From: Alphaproteobacteria bacterium
GTDB taxonomy: Bacteria; Pseudomonadota; Alphaproteobacteria; SHVP01
Assembly (NCBI GenBank): GCA_009694165.1
Contig: SHVP01000071.1
Span: 1 to 12,328, forward strand
Length of the DNA: 12,328 bases
Direction: 5' to 3'
Within the stretch, counting starts at the first letter, position 1. Every line of letters starts with the position of its first letter. The notes under the pieces are model-generated. The model was not told where the DNA came from. It saw only the letters and a program-made list of their open reading frames with translations, and did no database searches. Positions 6,954 through 12,328 of the stretch are shown here, one piece after another. The position numbers and the translations under genes are program-made.

Positions 6954-7484
6954 GTGATCGAGAGGGGCAAGCGTGCGGCCATCGCCGCCGCAGCGTGGGT
7001 ATTGTTGCTGGCCGCGGGATCCTCCGCGGCCCAAGACATGGCGACGAAAAGCGAGTCCCGATTGGCGATCGCCGTCGGCGCCACGGCGATCGGCGATGGC
7101 GACGATCAGACGGGCGAGTTGCGCGTCGAGTGGCTGGGCGGATCGCCGTTCGTCTGGCAGATCAAGCCGATGGCCGGGGCAATGGCCACCGCCGATGGCG
7201 CGCTCTACGGTTTCGCCGGCGCCTATCTCGATGTGCCGATCAAGGACAAATGGACGCTGACGCCCTCCTTCGCGGTCGGCTTGTTTAGCGATGGCAGCGG
7301 GCACGACCTCGGCCACACGGTCGAATTTCGCTCCCAAGTGGAAGTGAGTTACCTGATCTGGCGCGGCAACCGGCTCGGACTCGCCGCCAGCCACTATTCG
7401 AACGCCGGCCTCGGCGATCGCAATCCCGGCATGAACTCGCTCGTCGCCACCTATTCGCTGCCGATGCGGTGGATTCTCCCCTGA
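6954..7484 (+). CDS. PagL-like acyloxyacyl hydrolase (lipid A 3-O-deacylase family), catalytic Glu replaced
   Basis: A 176-residue protein. The GTG start at 6954 follows a G-rich ribosome site (GGGGGG, 6942-6947) and gives a signal peptide ending near SSAA-Q27. The mature part shows alternating beta-strand patterns typical of a small outer-membrane barrel. The diagnostic motif is SHYSNAGLGDRNPG (146-159). In Pseudomonas PagL the triad is His126, Ser128 and Glu140. Here His147 and Ser149 match, but the position 14 residues after the His is Asn161 (GMNSL) instead of Glu. PagL removes the 3-O acyl chain of lipid A at the outer membrane; whether this variant is active is uncertain. The 3' end overlaps the convergent desaturase-family gene by 34 bases. 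The fold assignment is secure through the motif; the activity is not. Confidence 0.85.
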   Translation: MIERGKRAAIAAAAWVLLLAAGSSAAQDMATKSESRLAIAVGATAIGDGDDQTGELRVEWLGGSPFVWQIKPMAGAMATADGALYGFAGAYLDVPIKDKWTLTPSFAVGLFSDGSGHDLGHTVEFRSQVEVSYLIWRGNRLGLAASHYSNAGLGDRNPGMNSLVATYSLPMRWILP

Positions 7485-8485
7485 CCGGCGGCCAGCGCAC
7501 CGTCGCGGCGCCGACCGATCCAGCGATCCCAGCACAGCCGAAACGGCAGCCCATACATTTGGCGCACCGAATGCCAGCGGGCGTCGCTGCCATCCCCTAG
7601 CCCCATCGTAAACTCTTCACGCCCGCGCGGCAGGTAGAGCGTGCCGAACAGCCAATCCCATAGCGCCAGCGCATAGCCACGGTTCTTGCCAAAATGCTCG
7701 CGCCTCGTGCTGTGGTGAATCTGGTGCTGGGCCGGACTGAGGAAAACGCGGTTGAGCGGCCCATAGGACAACCAGACGTGGCTGTGCCGCAGGTTGCCGA
7801 ACAGGTTGTAGACGAAGATGGCGGCGTGGAGGCCAAACACCGTGTACACCGCGGCTTGGCCGCCGGCGGCGTACAGAAAGACTCCGGTGACCAGCCCGAC
7901 CAGAACATTGGCGCCGAGCGCCATGATGATCAACTCGACCGGGTGGGCCCGGTTGTTGGTGAGCGGCGTCAGCACCTCGGCCGAATGATGCACCTTGTGG
8001 AATTCCCACAACAGCGGCAAGGCGTGCAGCGCACCATGGGCGAGATAGCGCCCGAGGTCGTAGGCGAGAAAGAAGGCGACGCTCAGGATCAGGCGAAAGG
8101 TGGGCGCGACCGCCAAGGGCTCGGCCACGGGTCCTAACAAGGCGGTCAGGCCCGCCTGCGTCGCCCCGGCGAGCCAGGCGCTACTGACGACGAGCGGCGC
8201 GAACAGCACTGGAAAGAGGATGCCGTTGACGACGTAGTAGCGATAGTCGGCGCGGGCCGAGGGGTGCCACCAGATGCGCTTGGCCGGTAGCAGCGCGCGT
8301 AGAAACCGCCCGGGCCGGCGCCACAGCGGTCCAGCCTGCACCGCGCCGACGACGGCGGCGAGCGCCACGAACGACAGCAGATAGGGCCAGAAGAAGGTCG
8401 AATTGGAGCGCAGCACCGCGAGAAACGGTTCGAGGACCGCCAGCGTGGCGCGAAAAACGACGGCGTAGATGAGCTCGGGCGACAT
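7451..8485 (-). CDS. Sterol desaturase / fatty acid hydroxylase family membrane protein
   Basis: A 344-residue inner-membrane protein of the non-haem di-iron hydroxylase superfamily. Hydrophobic segments lie near residues 5-25, 31-50, 88-107, 131-146, 184-208 and 211-230. The histidine clusters that bind the two irons are present: H150-GAL-H154, H163-KV-HH167, H181, RHSH (233-236) and H254-QI-HH258, with H264 close by. Enzymes of this type use O2 to hydroxylate or desaturate lipids such as sterols, carotenoids or alkyl chains. The substrate here is not deducible. ATG 8485 is chosen because the sequence upstream holds a TGC-TATGCT element ending 6 bases before it and no Shine-Dalgarno, fitting a leaderless message. 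Its 3' end overlaps the PagL-like gene tail to tail. The neighbourhood suggests envelope lipid modification, but that link is inference. Confidence 0.9.
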   Translation of the reverse strand: MSPELIYAVVFRATLAVLEPFLAVLRSNSTFFWPYLLSFVALAAVVGAVQAGPLWRRPGRFLRALLPAKRIWWHPSARADYRYYVVNGILFPVLFAPLVVSSAWLAGATQAGLTALLGPVAEPLAVAPTFRLILSVAFFLAYDLGRYLAHGALHALPLLWEFHKVHHSAEVLTPLTNNRAHPVELIIMALGANVLVGLVTGVFLYAAGGQAAVYTVFGLHAAIFVYNLFGNLRHSHVWLSYGPLNRVFLSPAQHQIHHSTRREHFGKNRGYALALWDWLFGTLYLPRGREEFTMGLGDGSDARWHSVRQMYGLPFRLCWDRWIGRRRDGALAAGQGRIHRIGSE

Positions 8486-8491
8486 CGCGCC

Positions 8492-8500
8492 AGCATAGCA
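8492..8500 (-). promoter_or_regulatory. Extended -10 promoter for the desaturase-family gene, predicted leaderless
   Basis: On the minus strand TGC (8500-8498) precedes TATGCT (8497-8492), the same extended -10 layout as the carD candidate. Six bases separate it from the ATG, so the expected start site is the A of the start codon at 8485. Confidence 0.5.
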
Positions 8501-8528
8501 AAGCGGCCGCCCGCCCGGTCGCCGCCGA

Positions 8529-8557
8529 TTGACGCACGCAAGGGGCCTGCCTAGAAC
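8529..8557 (+). promoter_or_regulatory. Promoter of the tRNA-Arg gene
   Basis: TTGACG (8529-8534) and TAGAAC (8552-8557) lie exactly 17 bases apart. The predicted start, about 8564-8566, falls at or within two bases of the mature 5' end of the tRNA. This is the best-matching promoter in the window. Confidence 0.7.
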
Positions 8558-8565
8558 AGCGGCCA

Positions 8566-8641
8566 GCGCCCGTAGCTCAGGGGATAGAGCACAGGATTCC
8601 TAATCCTGGGGTCGTGGGTTCAAATCCCGCCGGGCGCACCA
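8566..8641 (+). tRNA. tRNA-Arg (anticodon CCU)
   Basis: A complete 76-base tRNA with encoded CCA. The acceptor GCGCCCG (8566-8572) pairs with CGGGCGC (8631-8637), followed by discriminator A8638 and CCA (8639-8641). The D-arm is GCTC/GAGC. The anticodon stem CAGGA/TCCTG (8592-8596, 8604-8608) closes the loop TTCCTAA with anticodon CCT at 8599-8601. The variable loop has 5 bases and the T-arm is GTGGG/CCCGC around TTCAAAT. It reads the AGG arginine codon, which is rare in such a G+C-rich genome. tRNA genes of this kind are frequent integration sites. Confidence 0.98.
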
Positions 8642-8911
8642 TTGTTCCTGCGAAATCTTAGTGCAAAACCTGGCCAGTAACCGCACAGTAAGCACCAGAT
8701 TTGGACTCGTGCTGTGCGCTTCAATGGGGCGGTCATAGCCTGGAGCCGGCCTTCGATTGGCTTCTTGAGCAATTCGGCTGCGGCGGACGACACGCCCCCC
8801 GGGGGTCGAAATTCCAGCGCGCGTTATCGCCGCGGCTACCCCCCTGAAATTGGCAGCCGGGGGCTAGGGTACCCATCGAGTAACGGTGTCTGGTCGTGCC
8901 AGCCGATAGGC
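8642..8911. other. Gene-free tRNA-flanking stretch
   Basis: No credible gene is seen between the tRNA and the CRISPR repeats. An open frame from about 8714 has no recognisable domain and later reads through the CRISPR repeats, a well-known kind of false call. The first 60 bases (8641-8700) have 28 G or C, about 47 percent, far below the flanking genes. G/C tracts and GAAATT-core repeats occur at 8795-8865. It may be the scar of an integrated element; no integrase or transposase gene remains. Confidence 0.6.
8808..8857. repeat. Imperfect direct repeat with GAAATT core, possible transposon-end remnant
   Basis: GAAATTCCAGC (8808-8818) recurs as GAAATTGGCAGC (8846-8857), 38 bases apart. Each copy is flanked by runs of G or C (GGGGG at 8801-8805, a CCCCCC run before the second copy, GGGGG after it). 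Several short terminal repeats of this kind are a feature of some insertion-sequence ends, for example IS21-like elements. That comparison is from memory and is an inference only. Confidence 0.35.
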
Positions 8912-9001
8912 CGGTTCATCCCCACACGCGTGGGGAACGGCCCAACCATTCCGCCGCCGCCGTCGCGGCTCACGGTTCATCCCCACACGCGTGGGGAACG
9001 G
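8912..9001 (-). CRISPR. Orphan mini-CRISPR, type I-E-like repeat: two repeats, one spacer
   Basis: A 29-base repeat at 8912-8940 recurs without mismatch at 8973-9001, and base 30 is also shared. The repeat opens CGGTTCATCCCC on the + strand and closes with GTGGGGAACGG. Its inner arms CCCCAC and GTGGGG can form a hairpin with a 4-base loop. The start-to-start period is 61 bases, leaving a 32-base spacer at 8941-8972; both values are standard for type I-E. By comparison with the E. coli repeat, which starts GTGTTCCCC and ends AACCG, the array reads on the minus strand, with any leader between 9002 and the SDR gene. That 96-base segment is not AT-rich. No cas gene is in the window. The spacer is G+C-rich with a run of CCG triplets. 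It could be a relic of a larger array, an off-site array served by cas genes elsewhere, or a regulatory guide. Confidence 0.85.
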
Positions 9002-9097
9002 CGCTACGGCCGATGCGCGGAGAACGCGAGCCACCGGCGGCCAATCCCGAATAAGCTTGGCCCATCCGGCGTCACCACCGAATAGCGGAGAACCCCG

Positions 9098-9958
9098 ATG
9101 CCCCTACCCGCCCTGCACCATCCCTCGCTGCGCGATCGCGTCGTCGTCATTACCGGCGGCGGCCGCGGGTTCGGCTGGCACATCACCGAGGAACTGTTGC
9201 GCGCGGGCGCGCGCGTCGTGCTGACGGGAGCGCGCAAGCCGTCCGATTTAGAGGAGGCGCAAAAGAAGGCCGAGGCGATCGCCGGGCCAGGCCGCTGCGT
9301 CACACTGCGGGCTGACGTGACCTCGGCCGCCGACTGCCAGGCGACGATCGACGCGGCGCTGAAGGCGTTCGGCCGCCTCGACGTGCTCGTCAACAATGCC
9401 GGCCGCGGGTCGTCCGAGTACCGCATGTCGCTCGCCCCGGGCGGCACCAAGTTCTACGACGTCCCGGTCGAAGGCTTCCGCACCATCATCGAGACCAACC
9501 TCATCGGCGCCTTCCAAATGACACGGGCCGCCATGCCGCCGATGCTGAAGCAAAAGTTCGGCAAGGTGTTCTCGATCTCGACCAGCCTCGACACCATGTG
9601 CCGGCCGGGCGTGTCGCCCTACGGCGCCTCCAAGGCGGCGCTCGAAATGACGCACCGGGTGTGGAGCGAGGAACTGCGGGGGTCGGGCATCGACGTCAAC
9701 ATCCTGCTGCCGGGCGGCGCCTCCGACACCGCCTTCATCACCAGCGAGATGCGCCCGGGCGAGGTGGGCAAACGGGCCGGCCAGGATATGCTGCCGGGCG
9801 ACGTCATCGTACCGCCGGCGGTGTGGCTGTGCACCGATGCGACCAACGGCCTGACCGGCGAGCGCATCATCGCCAAGTTCTGGGACCACGCCCTCTCGCC
9901 CGACCAGGCGCTGAAGAAATGCCGGCAGCCGCACAACGCCCTGCCCGGGATCATGTGA
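9098..9958 (+). CDS. SDR-family NAD(P)-dependent oxidoreductase
   Basis: A 286-residue cytoplasmic Rossmann-fold protein of the classical short-chain dehydrogenase/reductase family. The cofactor loop is T19-GGGRGFG (19-26), Asp73 sits at the adenine-contact position, NNAG is at 99-102 and the catalytic YGASK at 175-179. The Ser normally 13 residues before the catalytic Tyr falls on Thr162 without gaps, with Ser161 and Ser163 on either side, so one of these probably serves. Arg46 in the GAR segment after the second strand hints at NADP rather than NAD, which is a weak inference. The C-terminus (FWDHALSPDQALKKCRQPHN) extends beyond the usual fold. Start ATG 9098 has GGAGA at 9087-9091. The substrate is unknown. 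The gene lies just after the mini-CRISPR, and no neighbour points to a pathway. Confidence 0.92.
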   Translation: MPLPALHHPSLRDRVVVITGGGRGFGWHITEELLRAGARVVLTGARKPSDLEEAQKKAEAIAGPGRCVTLRADVTSAADCQATIDAALKAFGRLDVLVNNAGRGSSEYRMSLAPGGTKFYDVPVEGFRTIIETNLIGAFQMTRAAMPPMLKQKFGKVFSISTSLDTMCRPGVSPYGASKAALEMTHRVWSEELRGSGIDVNILLPGGASDTAFITSEMRPGEVGKRAGQDMLPGDVIVPPAVWLCTDATNGLTGERIIAKFWDHALSPDQALKKCRQPHNALPGIM

Positions 9959-10039
9959 GCGGTTGCGCGCCAGGTGCCCGGCCAAAGACCCATAAGCGGC
10001 CTAGCAGAACGTGAACCTAGCCCGGCCCGCCGTTTGGCA

Positions 10040-10045
10040 TAGAAT
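10040..10045 (+). promoter_or_regulatory. -10 element upstream of the glutathione peroxidase gene
   Basis: TAGAAT (10040-10045) is a near-consensus -10, 25 bases before the chosen ATG. No good -35 is spaced for it. It would place the transcript start near 10052, just ahead of the GGAGG ribosome site. Confidence 0.35.
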
Positions 10046-10070
10046 GGGCCGGTTCGAGGCGGAGGCGGCG

Positions 10071-10613
10071 ATGCGGGCGTTGTGCTGGACTACAATTCTG
10101 TTGCTGTTCGTGTTGGCAGGGCCGGCCATGGCCGGCTCGGCCCACGACTATGATTTCGTGTCGATCGACGGGCAGCGCATGCCGCTCGACCAGTACCGCG
10201 GCAAGGCGATCCTGGTCGTCAACACCGCGTCGTTCTGCGGCTACCCCGACCAATACGCCGACCTCAAGGCGATCTGGGATCGCTACCGCGAGCGCGGCCT
10301 AGTCGTGCTCGGCGTGCCGTCCAACGATTTCGGCGGCCAGGAGCCTGGCAGCAACGGCGAGATCAAAGAGTTCTGCGAACTCAACTACGCAATCGATTTT
10401 TCCCTCACCGAGAAGGTGGCGGTCACCAGCGCCGCGGCCCATCCCTTCTATCGTTGGGCGCGTCAGACGCTGGGGCCGATGGCGGCGCCACAATGGAACT
10501 TCCACAAGTACCTGGTCGGTCGCGACGGCCGCCTGGTCGCGGCTTTCGAAACGACCATCCGGCCGACCGCGCCCCAAGTGCGGCGCGCCATCGAAACTGC
10601 GCTAGCCCGCTGA
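10071..10613 (+). CDS. Exported glutathione peroxidase family protein
   Basis: A 180-residue protein with a signal peptide (MRALCWTTILLLFVLAGPAMA, likely cut after Ala21), so it probably acts in the periplasm. The thioredoxin-fold peroxidase residues are present: peroxidatic Cys56 in NTASFCGY, Gln90 in GGQEPG, and Trp142-Asn143 in WNFHKYLVGRDG. Cys102 in EFCELNY aligns with the resolving Cys of thioredoxin-dependent members, so this enzyme may take electrons from a thioredoxin-like donor instead of glutathione. The active-site loop reads CGYPDQY where the family usually has CGFTPQY. It would reduce hydrogen peroxide or lipid hydroperoxides. ATG 10071 is preferred over in-frame starts at 10011 and 10044 because GGAGG (10061-10065) precedes it and the signal peptide then begins correctly. 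The tyrosine phosphatase gene follows after 44 bases and may share the transcript. Confidence 0.93.
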   Translation: MRALCWTTILLLFVLAGPAMAGSAHDYDFVSIDGQRMPLDQYRGKAILVVNTASFCGYPDQYADLKAIWDRYRERGLVVLGVPSNDFGGQEPGSNGEIKEFCELNYAIDFSLTEKVAVTSAAAHPFYRWARQTLGPMAAPQWNFHKYLVGRDGRLVAAFETTIRPTAPQVRRAIETALAR

Positions 10614-10657
10614 CCCGCGCCGGCACCCCCCTTCGCACGGCCCGATCCCATCGCCCC

Positions 10658-11401
10658 ATGACTCTGCGCCACCGCCCCCTCGAAGGAACGACTAACTTTC
10701 GCGACCTCGGCGGGTACGGCACCGCGGCCGGCCGCGCGCTCCGCTGGGGCGTGCTGTTCCGCTCGTCCTCGCTTGCCCAACTGACCGAGCGCGACCTCGA
10801 TCACCTTGCCGGGCTTGGCCTGCGCACCATCTGCGACTTTCGCGGCGACGACGAACGCGCCGAGGCACCGAGCCGGCTGCCCGCGGCGAGCCCACCCCGC
10901 GTGGTGCATCTCGGCATCCGACCCAAGGTGAGCGGGCCGCTGCAAGAAATCCTGCGCACCGGCGAGACGGGCGGTATCGACGTGCGCGACCTGGTCATCG
11001 CTGCCTATCGGGCCTATGCGCGCGACCACGTCCGGCAATACCGGGGCTTGTTCGAGGAACTGAGCGACCCCGGCAACTATCCGCTGTTGTTCCACTGCGC
11101 CGCCGGCAAGGATCGCACCGGCTTCGCCGCCGCCATCGTGCTGAGCGCGCTCGGCGTCCCGCGCGACACCGTGTTCGAGGACTACGTGCTGACCAATCAG
11201 TATTGGCGCAGCACCCGCCTCCTCCCACCGACCGTCGACCCGGCCGTGCGCCAGGCGTTGCTGACCGCCGATCCCGCCTACCTCGAGGCGGCCTTCCTCG
11301 GCATCGACGAAGCCTTCGGCTCGTTCGCGCACTATTTGCGCGACGGCCTTGGCGTCACCCCGGCAATCCAGGCGAAACTCGAGCGCAACCTGCTCGGCTG
11401 A
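10658..11401 (+). CDS. Tyrosine-protein phosphatase (PF13350-type, Y_phosphatase3)
   Basis: A 247-residue protein with the N-terminal signature NFRDLGGY (13-20), LFRSSSLAQL (33-42) and CDFRGDDER (59-67), and the catalytic loop HCAAGKDRTG (146-155). Cys147 is the nucleophile and Arg153 the phosphate-binding residue of the CX5R motif. The Asp152 beside the Arg and the Lys151 are typical of this subgroup, which includes mycobacterial PtpB and Listeria LipA and can act on phosphotyrosine and phosphoinositides. No signal peptide is seen, so it is probably cytoplasmic. ATG 10658 is set by homology starting soon after (RPLEGTTNFRDLGG). There is no Shine-Dalgarno, and coupling to the peroxidase gene 44 bases upstream is possible. 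It converges on the phosphodiesterase gene with a 5-base gap. Confidence 0.92.
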   Translation: MTLRHRPLEGTTNFRDLGGYGTAAGRALRWGVLFRSSSLAQLTERDLDHLAGLGLRTICDFRGDDERAEAPSRLPAASPPRVVHLGIRPKVSGPLQEILRTGETGGIDVRDLVIAAYRAYARDHVRQYRGLFEELSDPGNYPLLFHCAAGKDRTGFAAAIVLSALGVPRDTVFEDYVLTNQYWRSTRLLPPTVDPAVRQALLTADPAYLEAAFLGIDEAFGSFAHYLRDGLGVTPAIQAKLERNLLG

Positions 11402-11406
11402 CTCCG

Positions 11407-12144
11407 CTAGCGACGGGGAGCGACCGGCAGAATCCGGTCGGGATGGTCGGTGAAGACGGCGTCGACGCCCTGCTCGAACAGGCGCGCGGCCTGCCGCGGA
11501 TCGTTGACCGTATAGACCAGCAGCCGCGCCCCCGTCTCGTTGACCCGGCGCGCATCGGCCGCGCGCAGCCAGCTCGCGTCGACATGGATCGCGGCGAAGG
11601 CCGCCAGCGGTCGCAGGTCGTCGGGGACGACCTTGCCGAGACAGCCCACCGGGTAGCCGGGCGCGCTCGCGCGGAATGCCGCCAGCGCCTCGGCCGCGAA
11701 ACTGCTCACCAGCGGCGGATCGCGATCGCTCGGCCACCCCTCCCGCAGCGCCCGCGCCACCGCCTCGCCGGTCTCGCGTTCGCGTCCGGGACACGGCTTG
11801 ATCTCGACGTTGGCGCCGAGGTCGAACTCCTCGCAGGCGGCGACGAATTGGCGAAACGTCGGCACCGGCTCGTGGCGGAAGTCGCTCGAGAACCAGCCGC
11901 CGGCGTCGAGCACGGCGATGCGATCCCAGGTCGTCTGGGCGACCGGACCACGACCGTCCGTCGTGCGGTCGAGCGTATCGTCATGCATGAGAATCAATTC
12001 ACCGTCGGCGGTGAGCTTGGCGTCGATCTCGACCCAGCGCGCGCCGAGCGCGGCCGCCCGCGCGATGGCGACGATGGTGTTTTCGGGCGCCTGCCCGCTC
12101 GCCCCGCGATGGGCGATCACCGCCGGAATGTTCAACCCCGCCAT
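11407..12144 (-). CDS. Glycerophosphodiester phosphodiesterase (UgpQ-like)
   Basis: A 245-residue TIM-barrel protein of the GDPD family, which hydrolyses glycerophosphodiesters to glycerol-3-phosphate and an alcohol. Key residues are visible: H12-R13-G in AHRGASGQAPENT, Glu21-Asn22, VEIDAKLT (38-45) with Glu39 and Asp41 as metal ligands, H54-D55 in LMHDDTLDRTT, and E114-I-K116. VYTVND (210-215) and VFTDHPD (230-236) are the usual C-terminal strands. No signal peptide is present, so it resembles cytoplasmic UgpQ rather than periplasmic GlpQ. ATG 12144 is chosen because the barrel begins at once. An in-frame ATG at 12300 would add 52 low-complexity Arg/Gly/Ala residues and is rejected. An AGGCGG directly abuts the ATG, too close to be a good ribosome site. 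No other transport or glycerol-phosphate gene is in view. Confidence 0.92.
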   Translation of the reverse strand: MAGLNIPAVIAHRGASGQAPENTIVAIARAAALGARWVEIDAKLTADGELILMHDDTLDRTTDGRGPVAQTTWDRIAVLDAGGWFSSDFRHEPVPTFRQFVAACEEFDLGANVEIKPCPGRERETGEAVARALREGWPSDRDPPLVSSFAAEALAAFRASAPGYPVGCLGKVVPDDLRPLAAFAAIHVDASWLRAADARRVNETGARLLVYTVNDPRQAARLFEQGVDAVFTDHPDRILPVAPRR

Positions 12145-12254
12145 CCGCCTACCATGCCGAGAGGCGTCGGCGGCGTCCAGCGCTCCCCCGCCACGCCGGC
12201 GTCGCCGATCGGTCCTCGTCCCGCCACCTAGCGCCCCTGGGGGTGCGGCGACGA

Positions 12255-12284
12255 TTGGTGGTGACGCCCGCTCGCGTGTATCCT
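12255..12284 (+). promoter_or_regulatory. Possible outward-facing promoter at the right edge
   Basis: TTGGTG (12255-12260) and TATCCT (12279-12284), preceded by TG, are 18 bases apart. It would drive a + strand gene beyond the window. Nothing else is recognised in 12145-12328. Confidence 0.25.
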
Positions 12285-12328
12285 CCCCAAGAGCCCCCAA
12301 CCCGCCGTCGCGACCGGGCGCCGCCCAG

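Noticed and set aside
6065..7288. 407-codon + strand frame over the nuclease and PagL-like genes
   Set aside because: It runs antisense to the nuclease and out of frame with the PagL-like gene, with no recognisable domain.
9034..9062. Possible third, degenerate CRISPR repeat at the next 61-base step
   Set aside because: Only CGG and ATCCC resemble the repeat; the rest does not align and no hairpin arms are left.
8714..9085. 123-codon + strand frame through the CRISPR repeats
   Set aside because: The peptides PTRVGN and PHTRGER are the familiar false translation of type I-E repeats, and no domain is present.
8619..9097. Duplicate of the tRNA 3' end as an attachment site
   Set aside because: No second copy of the T-arm/acceptor sequence was seen between the tRNA and the SDR gene, so an att pair cannot be claimed inside the window.
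10463..11794. Minus-strand open frame of 443 codons across the phosphatase and phosphodiesterase genes
   Set aside because: It is antisense to two genes with clear catalytic motifs, has low-complexity Arg/Gly/Ala composition and no domain. It is a G+C-driven shadow.

Overview
The window is a high-G+C stretch of bacterial chromosome. It is most likely from an alphaproteobacterium, and I would guess Rhodospirillales-like. The reasons are the order Suv3/MgpS-type helicase - S4 RNA-binding protein - 7Fe ferredoxin FdxA - CarD regulator, the TTGAC/TTGGC-type promoters, and several alphaproteobacterial-looking protein families. The taxonomic call is inference from gene content only.

Left part (1-3703, all +): the 3' two thirds of a Suv3-like DExH helicase runs in from outside the window. 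It overlaps by 4 bases a small S4-domain protein. fdxA, encoding a [3Fe-4S][4Fe-4S] ferredoxin, follows, and then a CarD/CdnL-family RNA polymerase-binding regulator with an unusual Lys/Ala/Pro-rich N-terminal tail. A textbook intrinsic terminator closes this block at 3671-3703.

Middle (3752-8485): a PPP-family metallophosphoesterase homologue has lost most of its metal ligands and is a probable pseudophosphatase. It converges on a minus-strand pair that overlaps by 4 bases: an exported SNase-like nuclease with an OB-like tail, and an M48 metalloprotease lipoprotein with a LysM-like tail. Divergent from that pair is a PagL-like outer-membrane lipid A deacylase. Its third catalytic-triad position, normally Glu, is Asn. 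This gene overlaps the end of a convergent membrane-bound sterol desaturase/fatty acid hydroxylase family gene by 34 bases. Most of these proteins belong to the envelope (outer membrane, periplasm or inner membrane).

Accessory-looking gap (8486-9097): back-to-back promoters separate the desaturase gene from a complete tRNA-Arg(CCU) gene with encoded CCA. After the tRNA come about 455 bases with no credible gene. This stretch starts with a clear drop in G+C, holds a pair of GAAATT-core direct repeats with G/C tracts that could be a transposon-end scar, and ends in a two-repeat, one-spacer CRISPR with a type I-E-like repeat and the exact 61-base period of that type. No cas genes are in the window.

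Right part (9098-12328): an SDR oxidoreductase, an exported glutathione-peroxidase-family protein and a PF13350-type tyrosine phosphatase lie on the + strand. The phosphatase converges on a glycerophosphodiester phosphodiesterase on the minus strand. The last 184 bases hold no gene, only a possible outward-facing promoter.

I do not see a multi-gene novel defence or metabolic system. The points most worth a second look are the pseudophosphatase, the orphan mini-CRISPR in the tRNA-flanking scar, the PagL-like protein lacking its catalytic Glu, the tailed CarD, and several promoters that predict leaderless transcripts.
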